From positions 62,001 through 126,000 of the forward strand of contig QJNS01000104.1 in assembly GCA_004154925.1 (NCBI GenBank): a DNA stretch of 64,000 nucleotides. The letters are read 5' to 3'. Below are positions 12,853 through 22,890 of the stretch, piece by piece (position 1 is the stretch's first letter; each line of letters starts with the position of its first letter). The position numbers and the translations under genes were made by a program. This DNA is from Monosporascus cannonballus (Eukaryota > Ascomycota > Sordariomycetes > Xylariales). Under the pieces are notes generated by a model. That model was not told where the DNA came from, ran no database searches, and saw nothing but the letters and a program-made list of their open reading frames with translations.

Positions 12853-13606
12853 TCAGTGGTGGGCGCCGGTCTCCTCCTCCTCCTCCTCAACGAGCCAGTC
12901 CTCGATGGCAGCGGGCGTGGACGTGGCAGTGGCGCCCTCGTTACCCTCGACCTCGACGACGGCGTTCTCGTACTCCTTCAGGCTGTTCGCGAGGTCGGTC
13001 TCCTCGGGTGACTTGGGGGGCTTAGGGACTGAGAAGGTCTGGACCTGGCCGACAGCGTCGGAGTCCTTGACCGGGGTGGGCTTGTAGGCCTTGAGCTCCC
13101 TCAGGTAGAGCTCTTGCACGAAGTCGGCTGCGGATGATGTCAGAGTCAGCTTCGGATCTCAGAATATTGCTGCAGCACGCCCGCAACGCCGGAGAGGGAT
13201 CGGGGCCAAGACGATGCCAGGTCGTGGGTGGTGGCGCAAACTGCCGCGGAGTATCGTGAAGCCGGTGGGGACGCCGTCTATTCAGATATGTGTCTTTCCC
13301 GCTTTCCCGCTTTCCCGCTTTCCCGGTCACCCGAACGCCTATCCAATTTTCCCAGGCAAACGTCCCGCCGTTCCGAATAGTCTATGCAAATAGAGCACTG
13401 AACACGTACCTCTTCGCGACACAGTAGGTGCAATAAAACCCCTGACGGCGTTTACCCTTGCCACGCGGGAGACAGCCCGGGCGGCTGATCGAGCAGTCTA
13501 TCGCATTATGACAAGCGTCAGCACACCCCTCTCGAAAAGACAAAAACCGAAGAAAATTAAGAGAGGACAGAGGCGAACGTACCGAAGCCCTGAGTTGAAC
13601 GAGCAT
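12853..13606 (-). CDS. atp14: Mitochondrial F1Fo ATP synthase subunit h (Atp14)
   Basis: Three exons on the minus strand: 13583-13606 (24 nt), 13410-13497 and 12853-13127. Both introns begin GTACG and end TAG or CAG. The protein is 128 residues. Exons 1 and 2 encode an Arg/Ala/Ser-rich presequence starting MLVQLRAST, typical of mitochondrial import. The join reads TVSRRADFVQELYLRELK, matching the conserved start of mature subunit h (xVQDLYLRELK in yeast). The C-terminal IEDWLVEEEEEE corresponds to the EEDWLV acidic tail of yeast Atp14. Subunit h is a peripheral-stalk component of the Fo sector. Reading frames agree across both joins (phases 0 and 1). The 282-bp second intron is long for this gene and holds an 8-bp minisatellite. 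Confidence 0.92.
13295..13325. repeat. 8-bp minisatellite (TTTCCCGC), about 4 copies
   Basis: Nearly four head-to-tail copies of TTTCCCGC lie inside the second intron of the Atp14 gene. On the transcribed strand they read as GCGGGAAA repeats, away from the splice sites. Confidence 0.85.
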
Positions 13607-13993
13607 ATTGTCCAATGAGATGCGGAATGCTCAATTGACGATAAGGCAGGCGATTGGGACGGTGATGATGTTGAGTGAGGTTTTTCACGATCAATTGGCA
13701 ACTTGGGGTGGCGGAGATCGATAACTTTACGGAAAGTAATATGATTCGACTGCGCCACTTAGAGCTCCCCGCTTTACTTGCTGTGGCTGCTCATGTGGCG
13801 CGTGATTAGGTGAAGGGGTTGGGAGAATCTTACTGCGTGTTAACCCCCGAAGGTCCGTGCGCGCTTATACAATCATACAAGCGTAAATTTTCAGGAGACG
13901 AAATTCCAATGGCTTCAACTGAGCAGATTTCTTAGTATATCGGTTATTGGACTTTTTATTGTTTATTTATTTGATTTTTTTTTGCCATACGTC

Positions 13994-14776
13994 ATGGGCT
14001 GGAATCCAAATGCTCCCAAAACCTTCAGGGATCCAACCGCCGTCAGGACATTCAGGATACCCAACGGTCTGGGAAAGCACCAAGAGCTACTAATTCATAT
14101 CACAGAGCCGGATCTGAAAGCCCAGGGGCTCAGCCTGGAAACGTGGGCAGCATCATCCGTGCAAGCCGGACTTATACAGCGACTGAGTGAATCTCAGATG
14201 AGCTTCCCTCCAAATATCTCGGACCAAAACACGTCCACGATACCAATCCTGGAACTTGGTGCCGGCACGGGCATGGTGGGAGTCTCGGCTGCTATCAAGT
14301 GGCAGCAACCCACAGTCCTTACTGACCTGGGACCTATCGTCCCCGGACTAGCAGCCAACATTGCGTTGAACAAAACCAACCTCTCCGGGACTCAAATGTT
14401 CTGTGGCGCACTCGACTGGAGCCAGCCGTCCAAACTTGCTTTCTATCCAGAAGGGGATCCGATCCCCTTTTCAGGTGCCACCAAAGCCCATCTCGTTCTG
14501 GCCGCAGATACCATTTACTCGGATGAACATCCTCCTCTGCTAGCTGCGACTATTCTCCACTGGCTGGGCCGTGATCCAGCCGCTCGGCTCATTATGTGCC
14601 TTCCCCTTAGAGCCTGCTATCTCGAGGAGCTCCGGGATCTCTGGGCGTTGCTCGAAGAGGGTGGGCTCGAAAGCATAGAGACGGGTCAGGAAATGGCCGA
14701 CGAGAGCACATTCGACGATGAATGCCTCTGTGAGTGGAGTATATGGCGCTGGAAGAATCCGGAGCATCGCGACTGA
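13994..14776 (+). CDS. Family-16-type SAM-dependent methyltransferase
   Basis: One exon gives 260 residues from the ATG at 13994. The SAM-binding motif I reads ILELGAGTGMVGV, preceded by LETWAASSVQAGLI, the usual lead-in of METTL21/Nnt1/Efm-type enzymes. A DxxP-like acidic loop (VLTDLG) and a post-core segment (HLVLAADTIYSDEHPPLL) follow, the latter being the family's 'DVIY' region. The family methylates lysines on translation factors or other proteins; the substrate here cannot be read from sequence. The upstream 50 bases are T-rich with no clear coding, and homologues that I recall carry extra N-terminal residues. An unrecognised upstream exon or a truncated start is therefore possible. The C-terminus (CEWSIWRWKNPEHRD) looks complete. 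Confidence 0.8.
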   Translation: MGWNPNAPKTFRDPTAVRTFRIPNGLGKHQELLIHITEPDLKAQGLSLETWAASSVQAGLIQRLSESQMSFPPNISDQNTSTIPILELGAGTGMVGVSAAIKWQQPTVLTDLGPIVPGLAANIALNKTNLSGTQMFCGALDWSQPSKLAFYPEGDPIPFSGATKAHLVLAADTIYSDEHPPLLAATILHWLGRDPAARLIMCLPLRACYLEELRDLWALLEEGGLESIETGQEMADESTFDDECLCEWSIWRWKNPEHRD

Positions 14777-16054
14777 GAAACTCGGGTTGGAATGGAGGGC
14801 CTCCCTGGCAATCCTTCCGAAGTGGCTCAGCAAGCGCCGTATAGAAACTGTGAACTCAAAGGATTTGGACACTAGGCTACAGCTACGCCTCAAATCGCGA
14901 ACCAACTGAAGAACACAGCGCCCGGCCTATTATCTAACCCTCGGCGGGATATTTAACTAGTGACACGTGGCTCTGACAACTTGCAGAGCCGGCGCTTGCT
15001 GATTCCTGATTTTACATAGCCTGGTGCATTCGAGATATAATCCATAGGCACCTGTTGGTGATACAAGCACTTAGCCACAATTCGTAACCTATTTGGACTT
15101 GCTGTGAACAGCACCAACTCCAAGAGTGACGAGACTTGCAAGATAAAAGCGATAGTCTCCCTAGGTAGCGGAGTCCCTGGAAGGAACGTCTTCGTCTCAG
15201 AGTTAGTTGGCTTAATAGCCCTTATATCGGCGGCTAGATATGGACTCGAGTGTTCGGCTACCCAAAGTGGGGGTATGCGGAGCGGTAGGATTTAGGGCAG
15301 AGGCATCGTATAAAAACAGTATATGAAGTTGAGAATTAGCCCCTAAAATATCGAGACGCCAAGCCACAACTACGGCACAACTAACAACTACGCATGAGAA
15401 AGTACGGGGGTATACGATAGGATCATGTTTTTTTTTAAATCTACCAGTCAACACAACTATTCCCTTCGATGTCCTCCTTACCCGCTAGGTGTGTTGGTGC
15501 TTATGGGGTTGGCTGGGCAGCTCAAGTCGTAAAGACATGGCCACCATTCGTGGGAGAAGAAAACAGCCACAATATGGCGGCAGCAACAACAGACAAAATT
15601 AAGCCTACGAATGCTACTTGATCTTCATAGAGCTTACATTCGCGTGACTAGGGGTTAAGGGCCTGCCACTCCTTCCGCATACTGCATTCTTGGGCTCTCA
15701 GTCGGAGTTCGAGTATGTGACCCTCCCCTTCCAACCCGCAAAGGTGTTGCCATAGCCCCACCTCTGTAAGGGAGAGTCACGAAGCAGAGGACGGGGGGAG
15801 GATGGGGGCAGGCCTGTATCTCAATGGTTATATATTGAAGCGACGTCCGCCTTGAAAGTCTGAAATCTCATGTATTCCCCGATCACCGTCACTTGCCCCA
15901 AGAAGACTTATAATACCCGGCATTATACTAGTGAAGTGAAGTAACACAAAAGTCCGCTCTAAACTACAGCAACCAGTCTTCCCAACCTTCAGTTTACCAC
16001 CTATCATCACCACCCCACCTCGCCACCACGATACGGCAGACCATAACTCCCACC
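14777..16054. other. Intergenic, no supported gene
   Basis: No convincing frame or RNA gene is visible. The last 100 bases before 16055 are CA/CT-rich, as in a fungal promoter-proximal leader for the small secreted protein. Confidence 0.45.
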
Positions 16055-16333
16055 ATGCGGCTCGCTATCACTGCCATGCTCTCCCTGAGCCTCGTCCTCT
16101 CCATGTCCCTCGTCGCAGCGGCACCAGCCAATAGCGACAAGGGCGCCGCCGTCCGTATGTTATCGAGAACGGAGAGCAACGACTGGCACGCAACCGAGCC
16201 GCCGCCGCCGAGGGGAGCGAAGCGCGCGCCGTCCCGCCCGGAGTGCCAGGACGGCGCGGGCTTTGAGGAGCTTTGCCCCCAGTTGAATGTAGATGAGCAG
16301 TTGGCCTGCTGGATCGAGTTGTGCCTGGGTTGA
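16055..16333 (+). CDS. Small secreted cysteine-containing protein
   Basis: A 92-residue protein opens with a textbook signal peptide: MRLAI, a hydrophobic core of Leu, Ser, Val and Met, then a likely cleavage site at VAAA/P near residues 22-24. The mature part is about 70 residues with a basic, Pro-rich middle and four cysteines clustered in the last 30 residues (ECQ, LCP, ACW, LCLG). I recognise no family. Size, secretion signal and paired cysteines resemble small secreted fungal proteins, some of which act on host plants or competing microbes, but nothing in the sequence proves a role. It has its own CA/CT-rich leader and ATG context CACCATGCGG. The neighbouring DUF4246 gene on the opposite strand is unrelated. 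Confidence 0.65.
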   Translation: MRLAITAMLSLSLVLSMSLVAAAPANSDKGAAVRMLSRTESNDWHATEPPPPRGAKRAPSRPECQDGAGFEELCPQLNVDEQLACWIELCLG

Positions 16334-16917
16334 AGCCTTGCGGCCGTTCTACGGAGTTTGTAAGGTCGGTGGAAACATGGGGTAGGGGGTGGGTGAGTCG
16401 TTTGATGGGACTGTCGTTTCGGGGTTTGCTCGCTTGATTTGGACTGGCGTTTGCTGTGGTTTTCTTTGAAATGCTGTTAGGGGCAAGGGGCGAGAGTGCC
16501 TCTGGGATACTGGTTTAGTCCTTGCATATTTTGGTTCGAACGCCGGATTACAGAGGAATACGACCATTTAAGATGTTGAGACCCAATGTACTGCTGAATT
16601 ATAACATTCCTTTACCACTTCACAAGCCGGGCGTGTTAGCTAACCAGACAATGGAAACCGGCCCCCGCCAGTGAGGTGTCGTTGTCTTAACAGAGTGGCC
16701 CACGTAGAAAGAGTCTGGAAGTACGGAGATTGCTAGCCGTTGTGTACTCCCCTGGGCCACAATCGTAGATTTTCGCCGATGAGCACGGACTCCATATTGT
16801 CATTCTGGGTACCGCAGGCATGTCAAACATAGCAGTCCAGGGTGTGGTACAAGGTAGCGTAACCCTGGTATTCCGCAATCGATTGGTGGCTCACCATGAT
16901 TGCAGCCTTGTAGCTCA

Positions 16918-19011
16918 CTAATGTTCGCAGAAGCTGATTATTTGCTACACATAATGGGTTAGCCTCCTGGGGACGCAGACCGGGTAACCGGGAGACTTAG
17001 TACTCCTTACCTCCATCATATAATTGTTAACCTCGTCGTTCATGGCGCCTCTCCTGTCCATCAGGCCCCGCCTGATGCGCCTCGCCTCCTCGAAGCCCCA
17101 GGGCTCCTCGACCTCACTGATGACGCGGTCAAAGATTTCGGGGGGCAAGGCCGCGAGGCGCGGCACGGTCCGGCGCAGCTCCTCGGCCCACCAGTCGCGG
17201 CGCTGCGGCGGCACGTTGGCCGTTGAGATCACGCGCACGTGCGGATCCACGAGGAACATGGCGAGGATCTTGCGGTGGCCCGGCCGCGAGAGGTCCGCGA
17301 GCCGGAACGGCGACACGCGGTGCTGCAGCACGTTCGGGAACACGAGCAGGCGACCGGTGCGCGTGGCCACCGAGCCGAGGACCTGGACCAGCGACCCCGG
17401 CTCATTGTGCCGGATGCCATAGTACGCCTCGCAGGAGCTGTACTGGTCCTGTGTATCTGGTGAGCGGGAAAACGGAAGGGGTCACGCGCGGCGGGGATGC
17501 GCAGTGCGATCCGTGACGACGCCATAGGAAAGATGTGACGGGTATGGATATGCCTCACCTACCTGATGTGGTCTCATTATCATGTCCTCTTCTGCGATAG
17601 ACTGTCGAAACGAAAGATGGCTATCCGTAATGTTCTCCTGGTCATAGTAGTACAGAGCTGTGGCGCAGATATGCTCATTCAGAGCCCCTTCGACATGCCA
17701 CGTCCCGCCTTCGTACTCCGGCTTATCCGGGGTTAGGTGGATGTTGGCGAGCTTGAATATGATCTGCAGCCCGCGGTCCTTGAACCTCTCGCGCAGGTCG
17801 ATGGGGTACGCACCGGGGAGGCTTGTGGTCTCGGGAAAAGGTCTGTAAGGACCTGGCTTGGGAATCGCGACTACCTTGACGCTCTCGAACCACTCCTCAT
17901 ACCGCTCCTGGTAACGGGGATCAAACATCTCGTGGTACTTTCCGTGCTTTTCTTCGTCCCAGTCTGCCGGTATCTCCCTGGCCGGGGACTGCGCCCCCTC
18001 CGGCCGGCAATAATCCTCGTCGCTGGTTGCCTCGATCTTGATTCGGATGCGGTCCTGAAACCAGGAAATGGCTTCGTTCCAGAGTGGGATGGACCGATCG
18101 ACCATTTGCTCGAGAACTCGGTACAGGTCCTCATGGTGCGCGGGATGTAGATTGTTGACGTAGCTGGCGATCTCGACGCCTCCCCCGTCCTTGAAGTGCA
18201 CGTCAGACGGCAGCCACTGGAACTCGTCCCAGTCAGCCCTACAATCGCGGTCGTTATCACCCGAGCTGAGCGCTATTCGCTCCATGATCGTGGTGGTATC
18301 CTCCGAGATCTCCACGGGCTCCGTGAGCTCGCCCTCTCCCGAGTGCTCTGAACATGTGGCCAGAGGTACCCTGCCGGTCGGCAAGACCCTGGTCCTGCCA
18401 TAGACGAGCGGGAAAAGTGACGGGTGGAGCAGGTCGAGTACCTTATGGTCAGAACCCGGGTGCCAGTCCTTGCGGTGGTCAGGGACATCTTCCAGCCGGA
18501 AGGCGGCGGCCCGGAGCGCGTCTCGGAGCTCCGAGGGAACAGCACAGTCGGACTTGACGACGGTGGCTTCTGTATCCATGACGGCTACCATGCCCGTCTC
18601 TTTGAACTTCTGTGCCTTCTCGCGGAGTTCTTTGATACACTGCGAACGTGAGCCGGCAGATTCGCGATCTTCCGATGTGAACCGTGTTCAACTTACATAA
18701 TCGAACATGGCATCGGTGAAATCCTGATACTGCGCGGTTTCCTGCAGCCACTTGTTGACAATTCTCTCGTCGAAGACCTTGTCGTCCCAACTCGGCTTGT
18801 CCGTGATCTGACTCATGAAGTCTAACATGTTCCGTTCATATACCGTCACCCCAGAACTCTCACACCAGTCCGCTATCGCGTGCGGAAGCCGGATATCTGT
18901 GGATGCACCCCCTTTTGCGACGGCGTCTTTGGTTGTTCGCTCGGGCATCTCCTTGAGAGACAACCCGAAACCCGGGAGCTTAACTCTGCCATCCGAAACG
19001 CCGCTCATCAT
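16918..19011 (-). CDS. DUF4246 family protein
   Basis: Four minus-strand exons, 18697-19011, 17563-18639, 17011-17448 and 16918-16944, with introns of 57, 114 and 66 bp, all GT-AG and all phase 0, encode 618 residues. The last exon is only 27 nt and supplies QIISFCEH, the Cys-Glu-His end seen in DUF4246 proteins. Other family hallmarks are the SYVNNLHP segment, LANIHLTPDKPEYEGGTWH, HICATALYYYD, and the downstream RTGRLLVFPNVLQHRVSPF. The last pair (GTWH...E and LQHRV) resembles the metal-binding jelly-roll of 2-oxoglutarate/Fe(II) oxygenases, so an oxygenase fold is a reasonable inference, but the function is uncharacterised. The gene ends about 600 bp before the transposon block and shows no RIP damage. 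Confidence 0.87.
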
Positions 19012-19643
19012 GGCCGGCTCAAGGGCGATCGTGATCGAAAAAAAGGAATAGTAGATGTTGCAATTGCTCGAGACGGAAATGATGCGAGGAAAGACGCTCT
19101 AGTCTTTATAGTTCTACTGGAGTTCAGCCGCAGCCCGCCAAGTCCACTTGCTGCCTGGAGCTCGCTGAAGAATACTGGGAGAGGATCCCTGCCAAGACCC
19201 AACCAAGCACTACCTTGGGTAATTAAAGGTTGATCTAGAGGTTCTAGGGTTAGGCAGAAATAGCTACAATCAACGTCCCTCTGCTTCTCTGTACGTCTGC
19301 TAGATCATAGGCTCAATAGTTTCCTTCAACTTTTCGACGGAAACAAGATATCCCTTGCGGGGATTGCCGCTTCATTTCATCGCCACTTTCATTATTGACT
19401 CAGTCTCCTTTTAGTTGCAACCCTAGGCCGGCCAGTCAATTGACTGCATGGCAATTTGGTTATCTTACATCTATCTATGTAACCCTCATAGTTATATTTC
19501 CTGAGCTAAGGATATTTACCCAGGAAAATATGCGAAGAACGTAGTTTTTGCCCTATTCCTAACCTTTTTGTTACTAGTTACGAAGCAGAGTTTCCAACCA
19601 GGCTATGTAACAGTTCGGACTTCTTCAGGAGGTTGTCCTTTCT

Positions 19644-19863
19644 TGTGAGACCCTGACATCACACACAGAAGCATATAACTGAAGAAAAGTGTATTAACAG
19701 GTTGCCTGACCTCTAGAAGGTCTTCTATAGAAGGTGAAGGTGGTGAACCCTCCTTAAATACAGATAAAAACAGTGGTAGCCAAGAGATAAGAATACCGGA
19801 GTGGCCGAAGCTACTTCCACTAGCCGGTAAGCTAACTAAGCCATGGCGCTGTTAAGTTCAATA
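19644..19863 (-). repeat. copia-1 LTR (3' LTR in element sense)
   Basis: 220 bp, TGTGAGACC...TTCAATA. The terminal CA has become TA, as expected from RIP. It is followed on the plus strand by CACCCCCCC, which is the polypurine tract GGGGGGGTG in element sense. Confidence 0.9.
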
Positions 19864-19872
19864 CACCCCCCC

Positions 19873-19893
19873 AGCTGTTAGTTCCTAACAGCT
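19873..19893. repeat. Perfect hairpin next to the copia-1 polypurine tract
   Basis: A 9-bp stem AGCTGTTAG / CTAACAGCT has the 3-nt loop TTC. The same hairpin in copia-2 (47177-47197) has loop GAA, so the two are exact reverse complements. Confidence 0.9.
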
Positions 19894-20021
19894 GAAGCTC
19901 TCATGACTCTGAAGAACTTCCCAAAAAGGAAATACCGTGGTGGTTAGTTTCAAAACAGAAACAGAAATACAAAAAGGTTGGAGTCCGAAACCTGTGCATT
20001 CGAAATGCCCAGGCTGCGGAA

Positions 20022-20092
20022 GCTTCTAATGGGATTTGAACCCATACTTTTAGGTGTTAGGACCTGATATCATACCTTTAGACCACAGAAGT
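20022..20092 (-). other. tRNA-like cloverleaf in the copia-1 3' region
   Basis: Read on the minus strand (element sense), 71 nt fold as follows. The acceptor is ACTTCTG / TAGAAGC (five Watson-Crick pairs plus one wobble). The D stem is GTC / GAT. The anticodon stem TCAGG / CCTAA has an 8-nt loop TCCTAACA. The T arm is a perfect ATGGG / CCCAT stem with loop TTCAAAT. A matching sequence sits at the same place in copia-2, where the RIP-affected anticodon pair is intact (CCTGA). It is probably a captured tRNA or a tRNA-derived signal. The 8-nt (or alternatively 6-nt) anticodon loop makes a normal decoding tRNA unlikely. Confidence 0.7.
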
Positions 20093-20490
20093 TTTATTGG
20101 AAAGTTAACTTAATATCCCAATATTTAAGGTAGTTTAGGCTCCGGGGATAAGGAAGGAGCAACGGAAACAAATGTTTAGAAGGAAACGGGGGCAATAACC
20201 TTCCGTTACTGGGCAACGCCTGGATTAAATCAACATTTCCTAGGCTTTTTTCAGCCTTGAAATAACGTCCTGAAGGTTTAGTAGCCTGACGAACTTTTAA
20301 TGCTGTTGGAATTTTAAGGGCTTAATTAAGCCATCTGCCACCATGGCGTTAATGGGCGTCTATTCGATCCTTATCCTTCCTGTTGCATGGACTTCGCGAA
20401 GCTAGTGATTATGGACGTTAACGTACTTCAGTTTCGTGATTAGGCGTATGGTTTTTTCAGTAATTAGCCGTATCGTCTGTTTATTGTCTA

Positions 20491-22421
20491 AGATGACCCC
20501 CCCATCCGCGCTCCACCACATCAACGCTCCACCCAATTTTGAAGCCATCGCCACAACAACCTCTCCATTCAAATAACAATATCTTAACAGCCACTTTATC
20601 AATTGATTCCATATTAAGTAAACCGTACAATGATACAATCCGCTTCCACCTCGTTATTTTCGTCGCTTCTAAAAAGCTCAGTTTCCTATTAATTTTGCCA
20701 AATGACGGTAAAGCGTCCTTTCGCAAAGGCCTTCCGCCCTATTTTCACCTTCCTAACCGAAATTATTTTTACAAAGCCCTTATTAGGCTCGGGCTGTATT
20801 TTCTTATATTTTTTAAGCTTTGCTTTTTTAAGGGCTATAATTATTTACCTGTTAAAAACCTCGGTAGCAAAAAGTTTGGCGGTTTTATCGTTAAGGGCTT
20901 TAGCGAACTTGCGGAACAAAAAACGTACGGTAAGATTCCCGTAAACTAAATCAACCTATACCAGGGCTTTTTCGATCCGAATTAATTCCTTAAATAATTT
21001 AAATATTTTAATATTTAAAATAACCATTTAGGATAAAAAATTAAGTCGTTTTGGGATAAAAATTAATTTCCGGGTAAATATATTTATTATTTCCCTTTTT
21101 TTTTAACGTATTTATTATTTAATATTTTTGCCTTATTAATAAAATATAAACTTATTATTTCTTAACTTTTTATAATATATTCCGAAATTATTATAACTTT
21201 TTATTATATTTTTACGAACGCTTAAAGGAAATCGGTTTTATTTATAATTTCGGAAACCTACTTATAATAACGTTTGCGGAATTAATAACGGTATTTCCGC
21301 TTTAAGGTAATAAATATATTTACGTTAAAAATTAAAAAACATAAAAAATATAAATAAGCAGAAAAATAATATATATTTTATTTTAAAAATATATTTACAT
21401 AAATTCCTTAATAATATAATTTTTATAGCCGTTAATTATTAATACCTTTTATTTATCCGGGTTTTTGGGCTTAATATAAAAAATAAAAACTTCGTAAAAT
21501 TATTTTAAACCGATTTCGTTATTTATTTAATTATTTTTAACGTAATAAAGTATTAACTTTCGTATACTTTATTATTTAAATTAAGGAATTATTATTATTA
21601 TATGTTAACGCCGTTAAAAATTACGAAAAACGGTAATAATCGTCCGTTAATATTAATATAAGCAATTATAATAATTTATTCCTTTTTAAAGATATCTTTT
21701 AAAAAAATATTTTTCCTAAAAACTTCTTTAAAAATAAAATAGTTTTCGCCTATATTTTCTATTATTCCGATTTTATCCGCATTAAATCAGTTTTTTTATT
21801 TAATAACTTTAACCTCCGGCAGGGAAAAACGTCCAAATAAAACGTTAATAAAGGCTAGGAAAACGTTATTTAAACGCCTATAATTAATAAATTTGCCCTT
21901 AATAATCTTAATTCTAAAATAACGACGTAAAAATTAGGTTACTTAATTTTTTCCTAAATGTTTAAAGTTATTATTATTAATTAAAAAACGTTATACGTAT
22001 AAGCAAAATTATAAATAAAATAACGTATATCCTAATTAACCTTATATAATAACTTAATAAGCTAAAATTTCCTTTTAAATTCGTAATAACTTCTAATAAT
22101 TTTTATCGAATTCTTTTTTCGTCCGTACACTTTGGATATGGCGTAAGATATATCTTTTATCAACTTGGTAGCCCTTGGAAACTAAACGTAAGGACCTCCC
22201 ACGTATTATTTCGTCAATCGCCTGCGCCGCACGGAATTAAGCTGAAAGCTACATATCGTTCGAAAACGCAGATTTTGCTGAAAAAGAAGATAATTTTTTC
22301 AATTTTTTAAAGCGTTATTAAAAAGCTTTTTATATAGAAAGAAATCAATAAGTAGATCGACGCGTAACGCGGTTATGGGGTGGCGCGTTGATGGGGTGGA
22401 GCGCGGATGGGGGGGTCATCT
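20491..22421. mobile_element. Fot1-like (pogo/Tc1-mariner) DNA transposon 'T' inside copia-1
   Basis: 1931 bp with terminal inverted repeats of about 44 bp, beginning AGATGACCCCCCCATCCGCG at both ends and differing at two positions. The TA target duplication is at 20489-20490 and 22422-22423. The uninterrupted site is seen in copia-2 near 47807-47815. Length, long repeats and TA target match fungal Fot1-type pogo elements (Fot1 itself is about 1.9 kb). The first 450 bp keep a stop-free frame (20539-20949, plus), while the rest is AT-rich and stop-saturated, so no transposase is intact. Confidence 0.85.
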
Positions 22422-22704
22422 TACCTGGATAACTAAGTCCTCGCTTAGCTCTAGCCCAATAGCTTTGAATAGCCTTAGCATAAAAAAGGTTTCCTTGACG
22501 GTTTACGACAGGGCTAGCAGCTTAGCTTCCGTGCTTAAGGTAATAACTGTATCCTGTTTATTAGCCTTCCATACGATAGGGCTACCGAAAAATGACAGTA
22601 CGAATCTTTAGGAGCTTTTCCGATTAGGGTTATTTACGAAAAAGGCGTCGTTTGTATATAGAAACGATTATACGTTAAAATCTTTATTATCTCCGAATTC
22701 CAGG

Positions 22705-22890
22705 CTAAATACGTATGGAATAAACGCAAAAAATAATTTCGTTAATAACGTTAAAATACGTAAAGCTAAAGTTTTTGTAATAACGTAATAAATAAAAATT
22801 AGTTTCAGTTAAGTCCGGGCGAATAGCGATGGTTCCGTATAATAAGTTTCCGACTTTGTCGAAATATAGTTTCCTTAATACTACTGGCAT
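22705..22890 (-). pseudogene. copia-1 reverse transcriptase/RNase H remnant
   Basis: A 61-codon minus-strand stretch includes GNLLYGTIAIRPDLTETNFYL followed by LLRYYKNFSF, the RIP-worn equivalent of the copia 'RPDL...YLLSRF' block between reverse transcriptase and RNase H. The same block is readable in copia-2 at 47957-48274. Confidence 0.6.
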
